NCBI RefSeq assembly: GCF_023701695.1
Contig: NZ_JAJOZC010000001.1
Location: forward strand, 1,922,001 to 1,986,000
Origin: Streptomyces sp. RKAG290
Lineage (GTDB): Bacteria > Actinomycetota > Actinomycetes > Streptomycetales > Streptomycetaceae
Length of the DNA: 64,000 nucleotides
Reading direction: 5' to 3'
Part shown: positions 38,243 through 46,140 of the stretch, piece after piece
Layout of the letters: each line of letters begins with the position of its first letter
Position numbering within the stretch: position 1 is the first letter of the stretch
Made by a program: the position numbers and the translations under genes
The notes under the pieces: model-generated
Database searches by the model: none
The model's input: only the letters and a program-made list of their open reading frames with translations
What the model was told of the DNA's origin: nothing

Positions 38243-38660
38243 CTGCGTACCTCTGTTTCGTCGTCGGCGGCGGATTCGGTGCGGTCGGCCGCCGCGGTGG
38301 GGGCGGCGGCCCTGGTCAGAACGGCGTATGCGGTGACCCGGCCCTGGCCGGTGGTGACGGACACGTGCACGTCGCCGTGCAGCACCGTGTCGGCGAAGCG
38401 GGCCACCTCGCCCTTGAAGAGCAGCGTGTAGGGCCCTCTTCCGGTCCCCGCACATCGATGTCGGACCAGTGGCAGCCGACCCTCGGCGGCGCTGCGAGCG
38501 CCCGCAGCGCGGCCTGGCGCAGCGTCCACCCGACGGCCGAGGTGCGCCCGGCGGGCAGCCGCAGCGCCTCGGTGCCGTGCCAGGCCACCAGCCGCTGGAA
38601 GGAGTCGACACTCATGTCGTAGCTGCCCACCCGGACCACGGTCCGCTCCCCGTCAGGCAT
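38239..38660 (-). CDS. Degenerate AcpS-like protein (frameshifted)
   Basis: About 140 residues, split near 38440 by a likely missing base. The joined sequence follows the holo-ACP synthase profile: RVGSYDMSVDSFQRLVAWHG for the N-terminal metal-binding segment, GWTLRQAALRAL in the place of RFAAKEAVLKAL, WSDIDVRG, then GEVARFADTVLHGDVHVSVTTGQGRVTAYAVL. The metal-ligand Glu of KEA is Gln, so transferase activity is doubtful. It may be a partner or an evolved relative of integrated PPTases of PUFA synthases. The ATG at 38660 overlaps the ACP stop by eight bases. Confidence 0.6.
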
Positions 38661-39063
38661 GGACCGGCCGTCCCTTGCCGAGCATGTGCTCGACCATCGC
38701 GACCAGATTCCCGACGGTCAGCCGGTCGAGCATCCGGTCGAGGGTGAGACGGCCCGCCCAGATCTCCGGGTCGATCTGCGGCATGACGGTCCGCAGCCTT
38801 TCCAGGCCGCGCCCGCTGATGACTCCGTTCTCGTCACAGAACTCATCGTCGGGCACCTCCCCCTGCAGATAACGTCCGCACCGCTCGACGGTGAGTATGA
38901 GTGGCACACAGCATTCGATACGGAAGAAGACATCCAGCAGGTCCAGTGAATCCAGGCCGAGATCGGACGAGAACGAGAGATCCTCGGTGTATTTCTCCGG
39001 GGCAAGTCCCATCGCCTCTACGATGACGGACCGCACCACTCCTTCGACGTCGTATTCAGACAT
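38653..39063 (-). CDS. Acyl carrier protein with insertion (AcpXL-like)
   Basis: A 136-residue ACP. Phosphopantetheine Ser39 lies in DLGLDSLDLLD. After helix II there is an extra segment of about 50 residues containing GEVPDDEF, reminiscent of AcpXL-type carriers that handle very long chains, before a normal helix-IV-like end (TVGNLVAMVEHML). The ATG at 39063 has AGGAG eight bases upstream. It is separate from the five ACPs of PfaA and the ACP at 62173, so it probably serves a distinct loading or offloading step. Confidence 0.85.
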   Translation of the reverse strand: MSEYDVEGVVRSVIVEAMGLAPEKYTEDLSFSSDLGLDSLDLLDVFFRIECCVPLILTVERCGRYLQGEVPDDEFCDENGVISGRGLERLRTVMPQIDPEIWAGRLTLDRMLDRLTVGNLVAMVEHMLGKGRPVHA

Positions 39064-39067
39064 TGCG

Positions 39068-39751
39068 TCACTCCTGTCCGGCTGCGGCTTCGGGGCCTTC
39101 GCCAACCAGATCCGCCGGCCGCCCCGGAACGGACACCTCGGCGTCCGTCCGATCCGCCGGGCAGCGGACACAGGCACGGCCCTGCGGCTGCCACTCGCCG
39201 TCCTCGGTGTCGCTCAGCGCGCGACGCAGCCTGCGCAGGCAGCGGGTGCGTATCGGGCCGACCGACCCGACGGTCATGGACAGCGTGGAGGAGATCTCCT
39301 CGTACGAGGCCGGCGGGTCCTCCAGTGCCAGCCGCAGGACGCCGCGGCACTGCTCGGACAGCGTGCCGATGGCCTGCAGGACCTCCTCCTTGCGGTACGC
39401 CCGCAACGTGATCTGCTCGGGGCTCTCGTGATGCCCCGACAGCCCTTCGAGAGTTTCGCTGTCGCCCACCATCACCAGGCGCTTGCCCCGGGTGACGACC
39501 TTGATCGATTCGCGTCTGGCGACAGTCGCGAGCCAGTCGCCGACCCGTTCCGGATCACGAATGCGGCTCACGTTCTGCACCAGCCGGAACCAGGTGAGCT
39601 GGCGCACGTCCTCGGCGTCCACGTCATTCATCCGGTAACCACGGATAACGGACCAGATGAGCCTGCCGAACCGGTCGACCATCTCGTCCCATGCGGCTTG
39701 TTCGCCGCGTTCACACCCCGCCAGAATCTCCGCATTCCCCTTACGGGCCAT
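39068..39751 (-). CDS. ECF-type RNA polymerase sigma factor
   Basis: A 227-residue sigma-70-family factor. Sigma-2 region about 10-80 (EMVDRFGRLIWSVIRGYRMNDVDAEDVRQLTWFRLVQN) and sigma-4 about 125-175 (LSEQCRGVLRLALEDPPASYEEISSTLSMTVGSVGPIRTRCLRRLRR) are clear; region 3 is absent. The C-terminal tail is Ala/Gly/Pro-rich with CVRCP. No anti-sigma gene is adjacent. GGAGG lies eight bases before the ATG at 39751. Four bases from the ACP gene, it is embedded in the biosynthetic operon, suggesting positive feedback (inference). Confidence 0.9.
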   Translation of the reverse strand: MARKGNAEILAGCERGEQAAWDEMVDRFGRLIWSVIRGYRMNDVDAEDVRQLTWFRLVQNVSRIRDPERVGDWLATVARRESIKVVTRGKRLVMVGDSETLEGLSGHHESPEQITLRAYRKEEVLQAIGTLSEQCRGVLRLALEDPPASYEEISSTLSMTVGSVGPIRTRCLRRLRRALSDTEDGEWQPQGRACVRCPADRTDAEVSVPGRPADLVGEGPEAAAGQE

Positions 39752-39911
39752 TTGGGATTCCTCCGTGTGGAATTGATCTGTCTTTCGACGGATATGCATT
39801 CCATGCAACCGTTTCCCGGCTGCCTGGGGCAAGCTCTGCGGGTGTCAGATAGCGGACTGGCCGGAGGTGGACATCGAGGCCGGCGGCCCCGGCGCGGGCG
39901 TACGGCTTCAC
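39741..39911 (-). CDS. Possible small ORF between the PPTase and sigma-factor genes
   Basis: A 56-residue frame whose GTG (39911) overlaps the PPTase stop as GTGA and whose TAA overlaps the sigma-factor start by 11 bases. The first 20 codons end in G or C, later ones do not. No homology recognised. It may be only the leader of the sigma-factor gene. Confidence 0.2.
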   Translation of the reverse strand: MKPYARAGAAGLDVHLRPVRYLTPAELAPGSRETVAWNAYPSKDRSIPHGGIPNGP

Positions 39912-40677
39912 GACGGCGTCCCTTCCGGCAGGAGTTCGGCCATGGCGGAGCGCAGCCGCACCGGCAGCGGGCCCGCGTCGTCCTCGCTGGCGCGGATGGC
40001 CACGCCGAGCGCGAAGCGGTCCCACACCTGGAGCACGTGGACCTGCCACAGGGGCGCTCGGGTTCGGGGATCTCGTCGTCGACGACGGCCAGTCCGCCGT
40101 CGCGCAGCCGGTGCACGGAGAAGGCGTCGAAGCCGCGGCACATGCCCATGCCCGTGGCCTTGGTGTAGGCCTCCTTGGCCACCCAGGAGTCGGCGAAGGC
40201 GTGCCCGCGCTGGTCGTCCCGGTTGCGGCGCAGCACCTCGTTCTCCAGCGGGGTGAAGACCTTGGGCGCGAACTGCATGGCCTCGGGCCGGGCCGGGGTG
40301 GCCTCCGCGTCCACGCCGGCGATCCTGCCGCGTACGACGATGGCGGCGATCAGCCCGTTGGTGTGGGTGATGTTGAAGTCGAGTCCCCAGCTGGCGCCTT
40401 CGACCTGCGGACGTCCGTACTTGCCGGTACGGAACCGCCAGGAGTCGGGCGGCTCGGCGGTGTAGAGCGACAGGACCTGCCGGGACAGCAGCCTGGCGCC
40501 GAGGAAGCGGAGCCGGGCCGCGGGGAACAGCAGCCGGTCGTGCCTGGCCCGTTCCTCGTCGGTGAGCAGTTCCAGCCCGCCCGTCGCGGCGGCGAACCGC
40601 TCCACGTCCTCCTCCGCGAGCAGCCATACGTCGGCGCTGTCGGCGAGCGGATCGGGGTGCTGAACCTCGGGGTCCAT
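39908..40677 (-). CDS. Sfp-type 4'-phosphopantetheinyl transferase (frameshifted)
   Basis: About 257 residues. PPTase motifs are present: LDFNITHTNG, GVDAEATP (the usual GVDxE) and FADSWVAKEAYTKATGMG (WxxKEAxxK), so it should be active and convert the apo-ACPs of the cluster to holo form. Near 40058 the frame breaks; one extra C in CGCCCC restores PLWQVHVLQVWDRFALGVAI and the end GTPS. I use the ATG at 40677 (GGAG nine bases upstream) instead of the ATG at 40692. It follows the acyl-CoA-dehydrogenase gene by 22 bases. Confidence 0.88.
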
Positions 40678-40699
40678 GGGTGCTGTCTCCATCGTGGGT

Positions 40700-42456
40700 T
40701 CACCCGTTCACGGGAAAGGCGCGGAAGGAGAAGAGCCGGCCCTCGCGGTGCGCGTGCAGCATCGCGTCGGCGACCTCGGCGATCTCCTCGGGACCCGCGG
40801 CCCGCTTGGTGGGCCGGAACTGCTTGAGCAGCCGTTCCAGGCAGACCAGCAGCACCGCCGGGGAGCGCAGCGCCGGAGCGATGCTGTCCCGTCCGTTGAG
40901 GTAGAGGTGGACGACTGCTGCCGCGGCGGAGACCGTCGTGTACTGCTTGGCCAGGTCGTAGAGCTCGGCGGACTGCCCGGTGGCCTTGCCGAGTTCGGCA
41001 CTGAGCTTGCGGTGTTCCGCGGCGAGCCGGTCCAGTTCGCCGACGATCTCCCCGGCCACGTCGGCTGCGCCGGCGAGCCGTGCCGCGTCCGGTCCGGTGG
41101 CGGCGGCCGCCGCCCGGCGCAGTTCGGCGACCGCGGGGCGCAGCGCCACCACCGAGTCGTCCACGCCCCGGCTGAACAGCTGCTGCTCGTTCGGCAGGTA
41201 CGGCTCCATGGGGTGGGCCGGGTCGAAGACGGGCGCGGTGCGGGCGACGGCCCCGGCCACCACCTCGGGGACCTGCTCGACGGCGTTGGCGAGCAGCCGT
41301 TCCAGTTGCAGGGCGATGTTCTTCAGGTTCACCACGGTGTTGCCGTCGGCGAAGTCGGAGATCACGAAGTCCCGCATGACCTTCTGGAAGATGCCGTGCC
41401 TGGGGTGGGACCGCAGGTAGTGGCGGGCCCCCAGGACGACGGCGAGCCGGCCGATCGACTGGGAGAGGAAGGTGGGGATGAAGTACTTCACCACGGACGA
41501 CCAGATGCTGGCCTGGTCCGGACTCAGCTGGAGGCTCCGCACGGCGCCGAGGGTCAGCGCGTCGGCGATCAGCAGGTCCGCGTAGCTCTCCACGAGCTGG
41601 CGCTGCGAGTACGGGATCTCGGAGACCGGGCCGCCGAAGATCTGCCGCTCCACGGCGAAGTCCAGGGTGGTGCGAAGCGCCGTGTCGACACAGCTCATCG
41701 CGATGCCGGAGATGGCGATGCGGACCAGCTGCCCGCTCTTCAGGGCGATTTCGAGGCCCTTGCCGCTGCCCCCGATGAGAGCGGAGTCCGGCACGAAGCA
41801 GTCGCGCAGCCGGACACCGCTCATGTCCAGGCCCCGCAGACCGTGCAGCGGCTCGTCCGGGAGGTGCTCGCACTGGCCGGCCGGGAGGCCCGCCTTCTCC
41901 ACCGCGAAGATGGAGTACCCCCGGGCCCGCCCTTCTGCGAGGTGCGGGCGAAGACCATCACGGCGTCGGCGACGGTGGCGTTGCCGATGGTCCACTTCTC
42001 GCCGTTGAGCAGCCAGCCGCCCTCGGTGCGCCGGGCGGTGGTCTCGTTGGCGAGGATGTCGCTGCCGTGGTTCCGCTCGGAGAGGCCCCAGGCGAGCTTT
42101 CCGCCGCCCCTGATGACATCGGCGAAGTGCTGCCGCTGCCACTGGGTGCCGCCGATCCACACCGGCATGTAGCTGATGCTGGCCAGGGTCATGGCGGTGG
42201 CCGAGGTCGGATCGCGCCGGGCGACGAGCCGGTAGAGGTTGAAGCCGTCCTCGACGTTGACCGCCTTGCCTCCGTGGGCGGCGGGCACCATCCAGTCGTA
42301 CAGGCCCCAGGAGGCGACCAGGTCGACGAACTCGTGGGGGTACTCCTGGCGTTCGTCGAGTTCCAGGACGCGGCTGAACGGCATGGGTCCGGCAGGGTCG
42401 TGCGGATCGCCGAGGTGGCGTTCCAGGTCGGCCATCTGCGCGTGGAGATCGGTCAT
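40700..42456 (-). CDS. Acyl-CoA dehydrogenase-like flavoprotein 1 (frameshifted)
   Basis: About 585 residues. The N-terminal and middle parts are acyl-CoA-dehydrogenase-like (LAWGLSERNHGSDILANET, GGWLLNGEKWTIGNATVADAVMVFARTS; C-terminal helical domain with GLEIALKSGQLVRIAISGIAMSCVDTALRTTLDFAVERQIFGGP). A long Ala-rich C-terminal extension follows. The frame breaks near 41930; one extra base gives QKGRARGYSIFAVEK. The ATG at 42456 overlaps the stop of the next ACAD gene in the repaired frame. It could introduce a double bond into the acyl chain or amino-acid part, or act as a reductase. Confidence 0.83.
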
Positions 42457-44335
42457 GTCCTGTCATCCTCCGGAAGGCGCGGTTCCCCGGACGGGGGCTG
42501 TCGCACAGCTGGACCGGCAGCGCGGTGAAGAGCCGCCGCTCGGCGTCGAGTGCGGTGACCAGGCGTCCGATGGGGGCGATGTCGCGGCCTGCCCGGCGGG
42601 GGTCACGCCCGTCGGCCAGGGAACGGGTCAGCGTCAGTACGGGGTTGAGCCAGGCGGTGCCGCCCCGGTCCGGGTCGCCGTAGAGCCCGGGACGGTCGCG
42701 GTGGAACCACCACGCCAGGGCTGCCGTGCCGCCCGCGTACAGCAGGCAGAGACGGTCGGCGAGGTCGAGCGTCTCCGGGGACGCCTTGGGCGAGCGCGCC
42801 CGGTCGTGCTGTGCGTCGACGGCCGTGCTGAGCGTCGCCTCCAGGTCGGCCCGCAGACCGGTCACCGAGTCGGCCGCCGGGGCGTCGCCCCGTCGGCGCA
42901 GTTCCGCGGCGATCTCCTCGGCGTACTCGGCGAAGCCCAGCAGGATGTCGTCCTTGGGCCGTACGCCGAGGTCGAGCGCGGCCGGGTCGAGCGTCGGCAG
43001 GCAGGAGTCGTCGCCGAGGGCGAAGGCCGCGGCGAGCCGGAGCCCGCGCTCCACCGACGCGCGCTCGCGGGGCTCGGAGGGCGTCGCGGTGGCGTACGCG
43101 GCCGCGTAGGACGGCAGGTGCATCGCGATGGCGCGGAGGTTCCCGAGCAGGCTGGTGTCGATGACCTCGACCATGCCGTTGTCACGCACGGCCTTGTCGA
43201 GCACCGCCAGCGGGCCGTCCCGCAGGACGGCCCGCGCCCCGGCCAGGGCGCGGGAGCGGGTGGCGCAGGCCCCGGTGAGACGGGTCGCGACGTGCTTGAC
43301 GACGGAGGAGGCCAGTGCGAACGCGCCGGGCGCGACATGGATGGCGCGGGCGGCGACCAGTGCGGTGAGGTCCGCCGTGCACAGTTCGGCCGCGGCCAGG
43401 GCCAGTTCGCGTGAGCCGTACGGGGTGTCGGCGACCGGCACCCCACCGGTGCGGTGCGTGCGGGCGAAGCGCAGGGCGGTGCGCAGCGCCGTGTCCGCGG
43501 TGGCGAGGCAGCCCGCGGTGCTCATCAGCCGGACCACCTGCTGGGCCCGCATCGCCCCGGCGAGCCCGCTGCCGACCGCCCCGACGACGGCGCTCGCAGG
43601 CACCGGGACGCCGGTGAACTCCAGGTCGGCGAAGTCCATTCCGTGCATGCCGGTCGTCCGGCGGGGCGGCAGCCGTCGCACGCCGCTGTGTGCCAGCTCC
43701 TCGGGTCCGAGCAGTACGGCGGTGAACGCCGCCGGCCCGCGCTCGGCCGTACGGGCCACGACGACCGCCGCGTCCGCGGTGGAGCCGCGGCCCACCAGCC
43801 ACTTGGTCCCGTTGAGCATGTGGTCCTCGTCCAGCCGGCAGGTGTTGGCCAGCACATCGCTGCCCGCCCGCTCCTCCGAGAGCCCGAACGCGATGGTGCG
43901 TCCCTCGCGCACCCAGGCGGCGATGGCCCGGTGCTGTTCTGCCGTGCCCGCGGCCAGCACCGTCATGACGGCGGAGATGCTGAACATCGTGGCCGGCATG
44001 ACGTTGACGTCGCGGCGCGCGGCGACCCGGACCAGGATCTGGGTGCCCTCCAGCGAATGGAGCGTGCCGCCGAGGGACTTCAGCAGGTACCCGAGGTGGA
44101 GACCGGCCGCGCGCAGCCGGGCCTCGGGCGCCGCCGGGTACTCCTCGGCGGCGTCCCGTGCGACGCCGGCGGCGAAGCCGTACGGGTTGTCCGTCCGCCA
44201 GGGGTCCTCCAGGGCGGCGTCCAGGCGCTCGGCACGCGGGTAGGGGCCTGCCACCCCCGTGCCGCCGCCGGCCAGGGCCGTCAGACGGTGCGGGGGCGCG
44301 GCGACGACGTCGGCCGGCAGTGACGAGGTGGTCAT
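42453..44335 (-). CDS. Acyl-CoA dehydrogenase-like flavoprotein 2 (frameshifted at the 3' end)
   Basis: About 627 residues, same type as its neighbour: FGLSEERAGSDVLANTC, MLNGTKWLVGRGSTADAAVVVARTA, GMHGMDFADLEFTGVPVPASAVVG, and a long C-terminal helical part. The ATG at 44335 overlaps the pfaD stop (ATGA). Near 42510 the open frame runs past the expected end; one missing base would give a terminus EPRLPEDDRT with a stop overlapping the next ATG as ATGA, the pattern seen throughout the operon. The two paralogues may form a heteromeric enzyme. Confidence 0.82.
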
Positions 44336-45954
44336 GGCCGGGCTCCGGCCACCGGGCCGACGGCCGCCGCGTCCTCGGGGGACGGCCGGGTGCCGAGGCC
44401 CGTCGGGAAGGTGACGCCCGCACCGCGCAGGACGGCGAGCCGCTGGTGGAAGGCGGCCCCCGTCATGATCTGCCGTGCCACGTCCGCGACGCGGCGGTGC
44501 TCGGGCGCCGCCAGGTACGTGCCGCGGACCCACGCGTTGAAGCTGCCCATCGCCGGGCCGCACCAGATCTGGTAGTCGACGGCGCGGTCGGCCTCGCCGG
44601 TCTTCGCCCAGCGCGACGCCATCCCGAGGTACCAGCGGAAGATCAGCGCGGCCCGCCGCTTGGGGTGATCGGCGGCGCGGGCGAGCTGGTCGGGGTCGCG
44701 GCGCCGGAAGTACTCGACGGTCTCGTCCCAGACGCTGTCCAGGGGGCGGCGGAAGATCTGCTTCTCGACGCGTTCGCGCACCGCCGGCGGGATCTCCTCG
44801 ATGCCGTCGTAGGTGCGGTAGAGCTCGTACAGCTGCTTGGCCCGCATCGGGAAGAACGTGCCGTGCTTGAGCACCTGGAGCTCGACACCCATCTCGAACA
44901 TGTCGGCTGCGGGGGCCATCTCGAAGTCGGCGATGCCCGCCTGCGCCAGCATCTGCTTGACCCGCGGCGAGGTACCCGCCTCCAGGCAGGACTGGTTGAC
45001 CGATCCGGTGACGATGTAGTCCGCGCCCATCGCGAAGGCACCCGCCGCCGCCTCGGGTGAGCCGATGCCGCCCGCGGCGCCGACCCGGACGCGCTGCGGG
45101 TAGCCGCGCTCCTGCATGATCGCGTCGCGCTGGCGCATGATGACGGGGAGCAGCGCGGGCAGCGGACGGCGGTCGGTGTGTCCGCCCGAGTCGGCCTCGA
45201 CGGTGATGTCGTCGGCCACCGGCACGAGCGCGGCGAGCCGGGCCTGCTCCTCGGTGATGGCGCCCTCCTCGACCAGGGCGCGCACCATCGCCTGGGGCGC
45301 GGGCCGCATGAAGAGCTCGGCGAGCTCGGGCCGCGACACCTTGGCGATGACCTTGTTCTCGGCGACGACCCCGTGCGGGCCGCCGGCGCGGAGACCGGCG
45401 AGCCGGTAGCGGACGATGTGCGGGGTGAGCGTGAGGAAGGCGGAGGCCTCCACACAGGGCACCCGGTACTTCAGGAAGAGGTCGACGGCCGTGCGCTCCA
45501 GGCGTTCCTCGCTGGGGCTGTGGATGAGGTTGCAGGCGTACGGAAGCCCGGGGATCTCGTCCCGGAAGCGGATCAGTGCCTTCTCGATCGCCTCCGGGAG
45601 GAGCCCGGCCGCGCCGTACGAGCCGAGCAGTCCGGCCTGCGCCATCGCGATGACCATGTCGGCCGAGGCGATGCCGTTGGCCATGGCCCCGCTCATGTAG
45701 GCCTGGCGCAGACCGTGGGCGGCCAGGAAGGCGGCGCTGCCGAGCCGTTCGGGTCCGAGCGGCGGCGCGGTGGCGATGATCTCGTGCTCGCCGCCGGCCA
45801 CGACGGCGCCGCCGGTCACCGCGCCCAGCCCGTAGGGCCCGCGCACGATGTAGACGGGTTCCCCGAGCCGCATCAGGGCTTCGTGCACCCCGGTGTCGCC
45901 GACCGCGGGCGCCGCGGTCCCGGTCCACCTGGGCCGTTGGTGGTCGCTGGTCAT
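44332..45954 (-). CDS. pfaD: PfaD-like enoyl reductase (FMN, nitronate-monooxygenase fold)
   Basis: Stand-alone trans-acting enoyl reductase of PUFA-type synthases. The 540-residue TIM-barrel flavoprotein has the FMN-binding MSGAMANGIASADMVIAMAQAGLLGSYGAAG, ACNLIHSPSEERLE, VRVGAAGGIGSPEAAAGAFAMGADYIVTGSVNQSCLEAG and a C-terminal DPxxxWxxT-like segment with FRWYLGMASRWA, all typical of PfaD. AGGAG is seven bases before the ATG at 45954. The gene is 160 bases from pfaB/C, with a hairpin between. Confidence 0.93.
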   Translation of the reverse strand: MTSDHQRPRWTGTAAPAVGDTGVHEALMRLGEPVYIVRGPYGLGAVTGGAVVAGGEHEIIATAPPLGPERLGSAAFLAAHGLRQAYMSGAMANGIASADMVIAMAQAGLLGSYGAAGLLPEAIEKALIRFRDEIPGLPYACNLIHSPSEERLERTAVDLFLKYRVPCVEASAFLTLTPHIVRYRLAGLRAGGPHGVVAENKVIAKVSRPELAELFMRPAPQAMVRALVEEGAITEEQARLAALVPVADDITVEADSGGHTDRRPLPALLPVIMRQRDAIMQERGYPQRVRVGAAGGIGSPEAAAGAFAMGADYIVTGSVNQSCLEAGTSPRVKQMLAQAGIADFEMAPAADMFEMGVELQVLKHGTFFPMRAKQLYELYRTYDGIEEIPPAVRERVEKQIFRRPLDSVWDETVEYFRRRDPDQLARAADHPKRRAALIFRWYLGMASRWAKTGEADRAVDYQIWCGPAMGSFNAWVRGTYLAAPEHRRVADVARQIMTGAAFHQRLAVLRGAGVTFPTGLGTRPSPEDAAAVGPVAGARP

Positions 45955-45993
45955 GCTGGGTCTCCTGTCGGGTCGGACGAGGCCTCGGGCCCG

Positions 45994-46140
45994 GTCGTGG
46001 TGGATCTCGATTCCTCGGGCGGGAGCTCAGCGCCTGTCGGGTGACCTCCGGTCGGAGGTCACCCGACAGGCTCGGGTCCCGTCGTGGTGGATCTCGATGC
46101 CTCGGGCGGGAACTCAGGCCCCGTCGTGGTGGATCTCGAT
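45994..46140. repeat. Triplicated 3' end of the PfaB/C gene
   Basis: A 37-base sequence beginning GTCGTGGTGGATCTCGAT occurs at 45994-46030 and 46081-46117 with two mismatches. Its first 18 bases occur a third time at 46123-46140, where they encode the C-terminal IEIHHD of PfaB/C. The first two copies flank the 18-pair hairpin. Looks like local duplication of the gene end. Confidence 0.85.
46032..46071 (-). terminator. Perfect 18-pair hairpin between pfaB/C and pfaD
   Basis: GCCTGTCGGGTGACCTCC (46032-46049), four-base loop, then its exact complement (46054-46071). It starts 42 bases after the pfaB/C stop. No T-tract. It could terminate, attenuate or stabilise the upstream mRNA, lowering expression of downstream pfaD and later genes. 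Confidence 0.65.
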
